DNA of 64,000 bases from Lachnospiraceae bacterium (GTDB taxonomy: Bacteria; Bacillota; Clostridia; Lachnospirales; Lachnospiraceae), in contig WRLH01000004.1 in the NCBI GenBank assembly GCA_009777715.1, positions 62,001 through 126,000 of the forward strand, written 5' to 3'. This document shows, piece after piece, positions 7,839 through 15,246 of the stretch. Numbering within the stretch: position 1 is the first letter of the stretch; each line of letters opens with the position of its first letter. The position numbers and the translations under genes were made by a program. A model generated the notes under the pieces. That model was given only the letters and a program-made list of their open reading frames with translations. It was not told the DNA's origin and did no database searches.

Positions 7839-10136
7839 TTACTCTAGTTCAGCCAGATAAACATTGACCCGGTTTTGAATAATGGCGGCAACCTCTTCAG
7901 CAGATTTTTGCCCGGCAAAAAAACTGCCAGCTTCTTCATTGATGATATTTACTAGTTGCTGGTCATTTCCTGTAAAAGTGGTTACCATGCTAATTAAGTC
8001 AAAAATTTTCTTATTGTCCTCGTCAGTATGGTTTCCTATTTCAACAGGAATCCACTCCTGCCCGTCATAAATGAAACTGACCCTTGGCTCGCCATTAACA
8101 GGTTTAACCTTTGCGGCTTTGGCAAGCCTCTCCAAGCTGGACAACCTTATTGGTAAGCCATTTCCGCTTAGCAAGCTTCCAGAAGTATCTTGATAATCGG
8201 TGAGGAGATAGCGGGCAAAAGCCCAGGCGCCGTCTTTTTCGCTGGCATTAGCGGTAATCGCAAAGCGGATTTCAGCCCTCCCAGCTGTATGCCGCCCGCT
8301 GTTTGACGGAAAGCCGACAAAACTTATTTCTTCGCCGAAATAATAATTCTCATAAATCCGGAAATTATCAAACATGGAAAAATCAATTCTCAATAACAAA
8401 GGATTTCCGGTCCGAAATGAGTTTTCGGAAATATTTGAACCTTCAACCGGATATTTTGCTGCTGTTTCGAGCAGGCCGATGAAGTCAGGACTGTCAAAGC
8501 TCGCTTTCATTTCGCTATAATCAAGGTAATTGCTCATATTTGAAAAGAGAATGCTGTTAAGGAAATCCGTTTGGGAAAAATATGCAAAAGCGTAACCAAT
8601 CGGAATGATATCGTCTGGTTTCTGCTTAAGCAAGGCATTATACTCATCCCAATTCCAGCCGATATTAATGCCGACGTCAGCAGTTTTCCCGGCCAGTGTG
8701 CTGATTGAAAATAAGGGGGCAATCGTATAAAGTTTTCCATTTCGTTCGAGGGCAGTTAAAATATTTTCAAGATAATCAATTCGGCTTATTTCATGGTCGT
8801 TATCAATAAATGTATATAAATCAGCAAAAACTCCTTTATTTATATAGCTTTCTACTGGCATAACGTCATTTAGGAGAACAATATCGGGTCCGTTTTCCGC
8901 TGCCAAATCCATGTTAAACAAGATTAGTTCGTTATCATAGCTAAAACTTAAGTCGTTAGAATAAACTTCCGTCTTGATGAGATACTCATCTTGGGAGATA
9001 TTAAACTCATTTATAACTTCAATCATTTTTTGGTCAAGTTGCAGGGCAGCAAGTTTCACTTCTTTTCTGCTTGATTGCTCCAGCCTTACCGGGTCAGCTA
9101 ATTGTATTTTATTTAATATCACGCTGGTAGGAGACCCATCTCGTCCATTTTCAATTGAAATTAAATAGATATCATTATTTATTATGGCTATGCGCGGCAG
9201 ATTTGAATAGTCATGCGCCATGAAATTAAGGATATCGCGTTCGCTCCAGTTAAGAAGCTCTTCGCTAATTCCTGTGGAAAGATTATAACCGTAAAGGGTT
9301 TTTAGATCATAATAGAGTAAATCATAATTCATATCACTTCCGCTGAAAAGATGGAGCGAGCCACTTCCTGAACTCTTCCAATTAAAATCAACTTTATTTA
9401 TCAGACTTTTTGATTCTATGTCCACTTCCCTGAAAAAATAATCCCAATTATTAATCAAGGAATGCTCATAGGTGATTATTTTTCCATCTGGCAAGCGGTA
9501 AATACCATGGTTTTTATGCCCGGCAAGGGTTTCGATATCACAAATTAACTTTCCCGTTTTGTCAAAAACAGAAATTATTCCGCCTCCGACTCTTTCGTAT
9601 AACATATCGATTAATTCGGTTTCAAAACTTCTTAAATATATATTTCCGTCATTATCTATTGCAAAGGTATTATGGTTGGTAAGTTCAACATCTCTGGAAT
9701 CAATGCCAGAAATATTTATTGATTTAATATGTTCGCCAGTTATATCGTAACAGTTTAGGATCAGGCCATCACCGCTCCCCGAATATATGCTTTCATATTC
9801 CAAAGCCCAGATAAAGCCTTCGGAATCAATTACTGTACATCTTAGCCAATTATTTATTTCCGTTTCACTTAAAATATTGCCAGCGAAATCAAGAGTTAAA
9901 ACTTTGGTGACTGGCTTTTCGTCCGCTTGCAAGTCAATATAAATGTTTTCCATTCCGACAATATATATTTTGCCTTGGCTGACTGAAAAACTTGATATAT
10001 AAGGCATTTCTTTTTCTATTAAATCCAAAAGTTCAATTTTTAAGGGAATAAGTTCTTTGTCATGTTCATTGGTTTTATTACAGCCAATAAGTAATAAAAG
10101 CAATAATAATGTCACTAGTGATGATATTTTTTTCAT
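7839..10136 (-). CDS. Lipoprotein: beta-propeller-like domain fused to solute-binding domain (paralogue 1)
   Basis: 765-residue surface lipoprotein. The signal peptide has a lipobox ending LLIGC with Cys19. Residues about 35-350 show repeated short beta-rich blocks of the type FDKTGKLICDIETL, DSEGFIWALE and NDGNIYLRS, which suggests a beta-propeller. Residues about 370-765 look like an ABC-type extracellular solute-binding protein, with PDIVLLNDVMPVESYINKGVFADLY, the WNWDEYNALL region and WAFARYLL. The C-terminal FAGQKSAEEVAAII is shared exactly with the second lipoprotein at 36839. No permease genes are adjacent. It may capture a ligand for a distant transporter or act in sensing; that is inference. 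Confidence 0.75.
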   Translation of the reverse strand: MKKISSLVTLLLLLLLIGCNKTNEHDKELIPLKIELLDLIEKEMPYISSFSVSQGKIYIVGMENIYIDLQADEKPVTKVLTLDFAGNILSETEINNWLRCTVIDSEGFIWALEYESIYSGSGDGLILNCYDITGEHIKSINISGIDSRDVELTNHNTFAIDNDGNIYLRSFETELIDMLYERVGGGIISVFDKTGKLICDIETLAGHKNHGIYRLPDGKIITYEHSLINNWDYFFREVDIESKSLINKVDFNWKSSGSGSLHLFSGSDMNYDLLYYDLKTLYGYNLSTGISEELLNWSERDILNFMAHDYSNLPRIAIINNDIYLISIENGRDGSPTSVILNKIQLADPVRLEQSSRKEVKLAALQLDQKMIEVINEFNISQDEYLIKTEVYSNDLSFSYDNELILFNMDLAAENGPDIVLLNDVMPVESYINKGVFADLYTFIDNDHEISRIDYLENILTALERNGKLYTIAPLFSISTLAGKTADVGINIGWNWDEYNALLKQKPDDIIPIGYAFAYFSQTDFLNSILFSNMSNYLDYSEMKASFDSPDFIGLLETAAKYPVEGSNISENSFRTGNPLLLRIDFSMFDNFRIYENYYFGEEISFVGFPSNSGRHTAGRAEIRFAITANASEKDGAWAFARYLLTDYQDTSGSLLSGNGLPIRLSSLERLAKAAKVKPVNGEPRVSFIYDGQEWIPVEIGNHTDEDNKKIFDLISMVTTFTGNDQQLVNIINEEAGSFFAGQKSAEEVAAIIQNRVNVYLAELE

Positions 10137-10428
10137 GTTGCTTCTCCTGTAAGTATTGCTTTTCCATATTCATTTTAAGCATATATTAATGAAAAAAACA
10201 ATAGCAAAAGCGAAAATCGGCATTTCGAAGCGAAAAAAGGCAAAATTTTCTGTATGTTCCCTAGATAATGATACGCTAAAGTTTGGAAAAGAACTTTTTC
10301 AGCAAATATTTTGCAACGTAAATACTAGTAAATTCTTTTTTCGCTTGCAATATTTGCTTAGTATGTTATATAATGAATTGAATTTCAGCGATTGCAAAGA
10401 TAGTATAGAAAAGTTATGAGGTGATAAT
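10137..10428. other. AT-rich intergenic region, no convincing gene
   Basis: Apart from a promoter at 10345-10374 I see only AT-rich sequence with an imperfect inverted repeat (GCAAATAT/ATATTTGC-type arms) around 10301-10356. An 87-codon plus-strand frame covers 10156-10419, but it lacks a ribosome site, contains the promoter, and has no recognisable protein features. Confidence 0.6.
10345..10374 (+). promoter_or_regulatory. Sigma-A-type promoter for the 10429 gene
   Basis: TTGCAA at 10345-10350, an 18-nt spacer, then TATAAT at 10369-10374. A ribosome site (GAGGTG) and ATG 10429 follow about 50 nt downstream. Confidence 0.65.
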
Positions 10429-10887
10429 ATGACAGGGAGAGAGTCAAAATCAGATAATGATATGTTTTTCTTGTGTTCATTGATTGAGCATATCGGCAGA
10501 ACAACAAAAAACCGTCGCGCTGATGTTGTATCTGCGCTTGGGAAAGATACTCTCGCCCGATATCTGGAGCTTGCCGATGTATATCATTGCGAGCCTATAG
10601 AAAATACCGCTTCGGATTTGATTGAAAAATGCGGTATTAGCACTGGCGATTTTGACAACACCATTGGCGATTTCAATACGCCTACTGTTTTTGACATTGC
10701 TAAGGTCTATAAGCGTTTAATCATTAGCGTAGCTGAAAACAACGGTGCAAACCCTCTTGATGCGCTTATTAATATCTATTCATCTTGGATTAGCGATAAA
10801 ATAAGCGATTATGGGTGCAGTATGTTCTATGAAAGCCCGGAATACCTATATCTGTCATATATTGAGGGCGAACCGATAAAAGATTAA
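10429..10887 (+). CDS. Conserved-looking hypothetical protein, 152 aa
   Basis: Soluble acidic protein with no signal peptide. The N-terminal MFFLCSLIEHIGRTTKNRRADVVSALG and a Leu-rich helical middle suggest a compact all-alpha protein; the C-terminus (ESPEYLYLSYIEGEPI) is Tyr/Glu-rich. I recall similar small proteins in Firmicute accessory regions but cannot name a function. ATG 10429 follows GAGGTG at normal spacing. It is 40 nt upstream of the GyrI-like gene on the same strand, and the two probably form a unit. Both run against the prevailing minus-strand direction of this arm. Confidence 0.6.
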   Translation: MTGRESKSDNDMFFLCSLIEHIGRTTKNRRADVVSALGKDTLARYLELADVYHCEPIENTASDLIEKCGISTGDFDNTIGDFNTPTVFDIAKVYKRLIISVAENNGANPLDALINIYSSWISDKISDYGCSMFYESPEYLYLSYIEGEPIKD

Positions 10888-10927
10888 TACTTTGCAGGGT
10901 AACCGATATTATAAGGAGAGTTTAATT

Positions 10928-11407
10928 ATGCAAATTCATTTCGTTGACAAAGCCGATTTTCAAATATGCGGCTACTCTATTGAAACTTCATTGGGCGAAA
11001 GCGGTAAAGATGTAGCGGCACTATATAATGACTATTTCAATACCGAAAAAGCCATGTTAATTGATAGCGTGGCGAAAACCAAAGCCGCAGATTATTATGG
11101 GCTAATGTGGTATCTGGAAAGTCACGAACGATACCGCTATCTTGTAGGAAAAGAAACGGTTAACCTTTCTGTTATTCCTGCTGAAGCGGAACTAAAGAAA
11201 ATACCTGCTGCACTTTATGCAGTTGCGTCTTTTGATAAAGATTTTGATGGCGTGAAAGCATGGACGGATTTCTTTTTTGAAGCAATACCCGAAGCAGGTT
11301 ATGCGCCTGATTATGCACACGGTTTTTTCTTTGAGTATTATCCTGATGGCGTAAATGGTAATTACGAACTTTGGACGCCTGTGGTGAAAGCTGATGTCGA
11401 AAAATGA
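10928..11407 (+). CDS. GyrI-like / effector-binding-domain small-molecule binding protein
   Basis: 159 residues. The fold signature is that of the GyrI-like (AraC effector-binding, SOUL-like) domain: an N-terminal FVDKADFQICGYSIET strand, a YYGLMWY segment, a paired second half with IPAALYAVASF, and a C-terminal FFFEYYPDG...YELWTPV strand, where the conserved acidic E/W cluster binds small ligands in relatives. No DNA-binding domain is attached, as in stand-alone GyrI-like proteins. ATG 10928 is preferred over TTG 10892 because AAGGAG lies 9 nt before it. Stand-alone members bind hydrophobic compounds or hydrolyse cyclopropanoids; no specific ligand can be assigned. Confidence 0.75.
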   Translation: MQIHFVDKADFQICGYSIETSLGESGKDVAALYNDYFNTEKAMLIDSVAKTKAADYYGLMWYLESHERYRYLVGKETVNLSVIPAEAELKKIPAALYAVASFDKDFDGVKAWTDFFFEAIPEAGYAPDYAHGFFFEYYPDGVNGNYELWTPVVKADVEK

Positions 11408-11490
11408 AACCGTTACGCGACACCGAAAAGCACATTGATATTGCTATGGAATTTGACGGTTATGATGGCAACTTAGTCTTTTTAAAATAA
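11404..11490 (+). CDS. Possible 28-aa ORF overlapping the GyrI-like stop (ATGA)
   Basis: A short frame, MKPLRDTEKHIDIAMEFDGY plus eight residues. Its ATG overlaps the TGA of the preceding gene, an arrangement typical of translational coupling. It could be a real microprotein or the remnant of a longer third gene cut off before the antitoxin. No homology is recognised. Confidence 0.25.
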   Translation: MKPLRDTEKHIDIAMEFDGYDGNLVFLK

Positions 11491-11491
11491 T

Positions 11492-11533
11492 TCGTGCATA
11501 TTACTTGAAAAGCACGAGATACTATGTTATAAT
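11492..11533 (+). promoter_or_regulatory. Antitoxin promoter with inverted-repeat operator
   Basis: TTGAAA at 11505-11510, a 17-nt spacer, TATAAT at 11528-11533. The -35 box is flanked by a 6-bp inverted repeat, TCGTGC (11492-11497) and GCACGA (11512-11517). Antitoxins of this family bind such palindromes to repress their own promoter, so this is a reasonable operator candidate. Confidence 0.6.
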
Positions 11534-11565
11534 GAACTAATCAAATTCATGGAGGTTATTAAAAA

Positions 11566-11844
11566 ATGGCTGAAACCATCAACGTGACCATAAGGCTCGA
11601 TAAAGAGATTAAGGAGCAGGCAGAGAGTATGTTTAACGACTTTGGCATGAATTTGTCCACGGCATTTAATATATTTGCTCGCCAATCTCTGCGGCAGGGG
11701 CGAATACCTTTTGATATCTACGACCCCTTTTACAGCGAGAAAAATCAAGCTGAGTTAAGCCGTAGAATCGAGGAAGTCGAATCGGGCAGAGCTAATTTTG
11801 TGGTCAAAACTATGAAAGAACTTGAGGAGATGGCTGATGAATAG
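11566..11844 (+). CDS. RelB/DinJ-family antitoxin without an adjacent toxin
   Basis: 92 residues. The ribbon-helix-helix N-terminus (NVTIRLDKEIKEQAESMFNDFG) is followed by MNLSTAFNIFARQSL, the dimer helix typical of RelB/DinJ, and RIPFDIYDPFYSEKN, the stretch that normally wraps the toxin. GGAGG lies 10 nt before ATG 11566. Antitoxins of this type are usually followed at once by a RelE/YafQ/YoeB toxin. Here only about 110 nt of non-coding sequence follow before the convergent ECF gene, and no toxin motifs are seen in any frame. It is either an orphan regulator or the remains of a decayed module. Confidence 0.85.
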   Translation: MAETINVTIRLDKEIKEQAESMFNDFGMNLSTAFNIFARQSLRQGRIPFDIYDPFYSEKNQAELSRRIEEVESGRANFVVKTMKELEEMADE

Positions 11845-11953
11845 GCGGCGGTCATTATGACAATTAAAGCAATTACCTATTTTAATATTCCATAAATCCA
11901 CACGCACGAGCCAAGTAAATCATTTCAAGGGAAAATGCGAAGCATTTTCATAT

Positions 11954-12439
11954 TTAATCCTTAAACTTCTTCAACACCCGATAAATCGGCTTCCCGACTG
12001 CTGCCATCAAAACAAAATTCCATACCCCATGCCAGACATCCCAAGGCAGCCCCGCAATCCAATAAGAAAAAGCATATGCCGGATCAACCGGAAGATAAAC
12101 CAGCGCAAATAAAGTACCGAAGCAAAGGCCAAAAATGCCTGATACTACTGCCCAGACAAGAAATTCTTCTTTGATAAAACGTTTTAGCAAAATCACGATA
12201 AGGCATAAAAGCGGCCAAACGTACAAATAGCTCACCCACCAAAGGCCAAAGCCCCAGATCAATCCTTCAATCAAGCTGAATACCGTCACGATGATAAAAG
12301 TATCTTTGCCAAACAAAAGGGCATAAACAATGACCAATAATGATATCAGCTCAATATTTGGCAACGGTTTTATCGCCATCATTGCCACGGTCAGGATAGC
12401 GCTTAAAAATGCTATCCTGACAATTTTCCGAATTGGCAT
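11954..12439 (-). CDS. ECF-type transporter substrate-specificity (S) component
   Basis: About 161 residues with five or six membrane helices and the short polar N-terminus typical of ECF S components (MPIRKIVRIAFLSAILT). ATG 12439 is chosen because AGGGGTG lies just upstream; a start 15 nt earlier lacks one. S components bind the vitamin and dock to a shared EcfA/A'/T module, which is not encoded here. The gene is last in an operon of DUF4430, GNAT and this gene, headed by a cobalamin riboswitch. The likely substrate is therefore a corrinoid or a B12 precursor; that is inferred from context. Confidence 0.8.
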   Translation of the reverse strand: MPIRKIVRIAFLSAILTVAMMAIKPLPNIELISLLVIVYALLFGKDTFIIVTVFSLIEGLIWGFGLWWVSYLYVWPLLCLIVILLKRFIKEEFLVWAVVSGIFGLCFGTLFALVYLPVDPAYAFSYWIAGLPWDVWHGVWNFVLMAAVGKPIYRVLKKFKD

Positions 12440-12545
12440 ACTACACCCCTGCATTTCACAAAAAAACTTTAGTTTTTGCGGAGCTTGTGAAACTGCTTAA
12501 ATTAAGAAGTGGAAATTTCAATTTCCACACTAACCCCCCCATGAA

Positions 12546-12971
12546 TTATTCTATATCAAGTTCCAATTCCATCCCTGGCCCTTCATACTCATGCGGGCGG
12601 CAGCGAAATCCCAATTTTTCATAAAATCCCTCTTTACCATGGGCAGACATAAGAAACACAGATACCGATGTTCCTTTAATGCTGTTGTCTTTCACATATT
12701 GAATCAGCCAGTTTACAATTTTTCGGCCAATTCCTTTGCCTTGATATTCTGGCAATACCCAAATATCCACAAGACACCAGTATATTGCCGCATCGCCAAT
12801 CAGCCTGCCAATGCCGATAATTTCATCACCATCAAACGCCGCGACGGAAGAAATATGATTTGATAGCGATTTTCTTGCTTGTTCCCTTGATGTTGTATCC
12901 ATATCATCCATCTGGCTTTCGATTGATAGGTATTCATCAACTGTTAAAGTATGTTGCTTATAAGTTTCCAT
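12546..12971 (-). CDS. GNAT family N-acetyltransferase
   Basis: 141 residues, close to a minimal GNAT domain: IGIGRLIGDAAIYWCLVDIWVL, then the acetyl-CoA loop PEYQGKGIGRKIVNWL near residue 85 and a C-terminal YEKLGFRCRPHEYEGPGM. ATG 12971 begins 1 nt after the stop of the DUF4430 gene and is preceded by GGGGGGTGG. A longer reading (from 13019) would overlap the DUF4430 coding region. It sits inside the riboswitch-controlled operon, between DUF4430 and the S component. The substrate is unknown. Confidence 0.85.
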   Translation of the reverse strand: METYKQHTLTVDEYLSIESQMDDMDTTSREQARKSLSNHISSVAAFDGDEIIGIGRLIGDAAIYWCLVDIWVLPEYQGKGIGRKIVNWLIQYVKDNSIKGTSVSVFLMSAHGKEGFYEKLGFRCRPHEYEGPGMELELDIE

Positions 12972-12972
12972 A

Positions 12973-13368
12973 CTACCACCCCCCGGCGGTGTGGGTAAAG
13001 GTATAGACATGGCCATCAATCAGCGGAATTTCATCAACGCCAACTAACGCATCCTCACCGTTAACGCTCACCCACCAGAAGAGGCTTTCGTCATTTTCGA
13101 CGCCGTCCCAGCCCGTGACGAAAAAGCCAAAGGCACTATCGTCACCCTGACAAGCTTCCATTATCCGCAAATACTCACCTAAATAAAGTAAATCGGATTT
13201 TTCGTTTTTTGTTTCGTGATAATTGTTGTGGACAGAAATGATCTCCACTTGAAAATTTTTGATGCCTTCCTCTGTTTCCCTGAGATTCAGGAAAACTGCT
13301 ACTCCAGCTGCGATAATAATAATTGCGCCAAAAATAGCCATGATCCTTAGCTTTTGTACTTTGGTCAT
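12973..13368 (-). CDS. Membrane-anchored DUF4430 (transcobalamin-like) protein
   Basis: 131 residues. An uncleaved N-terminal anchor (RIMAIFGAIIIIAAGVAVFL) is followed by an extracytoplasmic domain with the DUF4430 signature: FFVTGWDGV, the double-Trp FWWVSVNG, and a C-terminal VGVDEIPLIDGHVYTFTH. This domain is related to the C-terminal region of human transcobalamin and often accompanies corrinoid uptake genes. GGAG lies 8 nt before ATG 13368. It is the first gene after the riboswitch. The inferred role is to capture a corrinoid at the cell surface for the S component encoded two genes downstream. Confidence 0.8.
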   Translation of the reverse strand: MTKVQKLRIMAIFGAIIIIAAGVAVFLNLRETEEGIKNFQVEIISVHNNYHETKNEKSDLLYLGEYLRIMEACQGDDSAFGFFVTGWDGVENDESLFWWVSVNGEDALVGVDEIPLIDGHVYTFTHTAGGW

Positions 13369-13391
13369 TTTTATCTCCTCTCTTTCTTACC

Positions 13392-13428
13392 AAAGAAAAA
13401 TGTCTCTGCTGTTCACTATTAAACAGCA
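13392..13428 (-). terminator. Hairpin and T-rich tract between riboswitch and DUF4430 gene
   Basis: On the minus strand TGCTGTT and AACAGCA (13407-13428) pair around an 8-nt loop, and an ACATTTTTCTTT tract follows. This is placed as the expression platform of the cobalamin aptamer and could act as a terminator or sequester upstream switching sequence. Confidence 0.45.
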
Positions 13429-13444
13429 ATAACAAGAAATCGAA

Positions 13445-13592
13445 TATGGCAAGTCTTAGGACTCTGCTTCATTCGCAATTATCCACCTTCTCATGCAGGG
13501 GTTTCCATGCACAATGGTTTCCAAAAAGGCTTGAATAATGCGTCCACATCACCTCAGAAGTAAGCTGTCAATGATTTTCACATTGTTCCTTA
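13445..13592 (-). promoter_or_regulatory. Cobalamin (AdoCbl-class) riboswitch
   Basis: Read on the minus strand, the conserved blocks occur in order: AGGAAC, then ATGTGAAAATCATTGACAGC (the GGTGAAAATCC-type block with compensatory changes), GATGTGGACG, GGAAACC with a pseudoknot loop, AGAAGGTGGAT, and the 3' block GAGTCCTAAGACTTGCC. It ends about 75 nt before the DUF4430 start. Family knowledge: cobalamin riboswitches repress B12 uptake or synthesis genes when the cofactor is plentiful. Confidence 0.85.
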
Positions 13593-13621
13593 TTAATCTT
13601 ACGAACCATATTCGCTGTTAC

Positions 13622-14968
13622 CTAAATCCGCTTCAGTAATTCCTCTCTTTTTGCTTCATAACCTGGCTTGCCAAGCAGAGCAAACATATTCGCTTTATAA
13701 TCCTCTACCCCGGGCTGGTCAAACGGATTAACGCCAAGGATATATCCGGAGACCCCGCAGGCAAATTCAAAGAAATAAAAGAGTTCGCCAAGACAAAACT
13801 CATTTACTTCAGGAATCTTAATAACCAGATTCGGCACTTGTCCATCTGTATGGGCAAGAATCGTGCCATTCATCGCATTACGGTTGACAAACTCAACTGT
13901 TTTTCCGGCTAGATAATTAAGCCCATCCAAATCAACCGCTTCCGTTCCGAGCAAAATCTCATCACGGCTTGTTTCGATATCAAGAACCGTCTCAAAAAGA
14001 TTGCGGGCCCCATCTTGGATAAATTGGCCCATTGAATGCAAATCCGTAGTAAGGTCAACGCTGGCTGGAAAAATGCCTTTTTGGTTTTTGCCCTCACTTT
14101 CACCATAAAGCTGTTTCCACCATTCCGCGATAAAATGTACGCAAGGTTCATAATTAGCCATAACTTCAATGCCTTTGCCCTTACGCAAGAAAATATTGCG
14201 CAATGCCGCATAAAGAAGAGCGTCATTTTCGGCAAAATCAGCTTCCAATGACCTTTTTCTCGCGCTGGCTGCCCCTTCCATCAGCTTATCAATATCCGCC
14301 CCGCTTACGGCAATTGGAAGCAGGCCAACCGCGGTAAGGACAGAAAACCGTCCGCCAACATCATCAGGCACAACAAAGGATTCGTAGCCCTCTTCGGTTG
14401 CAAGCTTTTTTAAAGCCCCGCGGGCTTTATCAGTCGTTGCATATATCCGCTTCCCTGCTTCTTTTTTCCCATATTTCACTTCTAATAAATTTTTGAAAAC
14501 GCGGAAAGCAATCGCTGGTTCTGTCGTCGTGCCAGATTTACTGATAATATTAACCGAAAAATCACGCTCGCCAATTACTTCGATCAAGTGTTTTATGTAT
14601 GTTGAGCTGATTGAATTGCCAGCAAAATATATTTCCGGCGTTTTACGGATTTCTTTGCTGACCGTATTATAGAAGCTATGCCGTAAAAATTCGATGGCAG
14701 CGCGGGCGCCAAGATAAGAACCGCCGATACCGATAACCACCAAAACCTCTGAATCTTCTTTTATTTTTGCCGCCGCTTGCTTAATCCTGCCGAACTCTTC
14801 TTTATTATAATTAATCGGCAAATCAATCCAGCCCAAAAAATCATTGCCAGCACCAGTTTTTGAAACTAAAAGCTCCCGGGCATTAATCGCCTGTCCTTTC
14901 ATCATTTCTACTTCATCATTGCCGATAAAAGAAGCTGCTTTAGAATAATCAAATTTAATTTTTCCCAT
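13622..14968 (-). CDS. pgi: Glucose-6-phosphate isomerase
   Basis: Interconverts glucose 6-phosphate and fructose 6-phosphate in cytoplasmic glycolysis. At 448 residues it has the short bacterial/Firmicute length. Signatures: [34 protein letters not shown] (phosphate-binding SGTT), [16 protein letters not shown], and a C-terminal [20 protein letters not shown] with the catalytic Lys. SD GAAAGGA lies upstream of ATG 14968. Its 3' end is only about 30 nt before the cobalamin riboswitch on the same strand, and I see no strong terminator between them, so some read-through is possible. Confidence 0.96.
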   Translation of the reverse strand: MGKIKFDYSKAASFIGNDEVEMMKGQAINARELLVSKTGAGNDFLGWIDLPINYNKEEFGRIKQAAAKIKEDSEVLVVIGIGGSYLGARAAIEFLRHSFYNTVSKEIRKTPEIYFAGNSISSTYIKHLIEVIGERDFSVNIISKSGTTTEPAIAFRVFKNLLEVKYGKKEAGKRIYATTDKARGALKKLATEEGYESFVVPDDVGGRFSVLTAVGLLPIAVSGADIDKLMEGAASARKRSLEADFAENDALLYAALRNIFLRKGKGIEVMANYEPCVHFIAEWWKQLYGESEGKNQKGIFPASVDLTTDLHSMGQFIQDGARNLFETVLDIETSRDEILLGTEAVDLDGLNYLAGKTVEFVNRNAMNGTILAHTDGQVPNLVIKIPEVNEFCLGELFYFFEFACGVSGYILGVNPFDQPGVEDYKANMFALLGKPGYEAKREELLKRI

Positions 14969-14995
14969 TTAAAAAATACTTCCTTTCAATATGCC

Positions 14996-15061
14996 ATTGC
15001 GGAACTTGCCCATAGTCATTGCGGGCTTTACCATAGTCATTGCGGGCTTGACCCGCAATCT
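14996..15061. repeat. Dispersed GC-rich palindromic repeat, copy 2
   Basis: Two tandem units of CCATAGTCATTGCGGGCTT and a degenerate third. The last unit ends in the palindrome TTGCGGGCTTGACCCGCAA. The final 26 bases match copy 3 (24146-24171) exactly. It lies in the gap upstream of pgi. Confidence 0.8.
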
Positions 15062-15246
15062 TCCTTACCACATGATAATAATATTATAGTATCGCCTAAT
15101 ATGCAAGTATTTTACAATAAAAATAAATTAAATATCAAAATGTTCCCACAGGTTACGTTTAGCTCAAAAAAGTAACTGTAAATCCCTTGAATGTTTAACC
15201 ATAAAAAAATATAATTAAGATGATGTAAGAAAAGAGGACCGCAACC

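Noticed and set aside
10156..10419. 87-codon plus-strand frame upstream of the 10429 gene
   Set aside because: No ribosome site, Lys/Phe-rich composition of AT-rich non-coding DNA, and the promoter of the next gene lies inside it.
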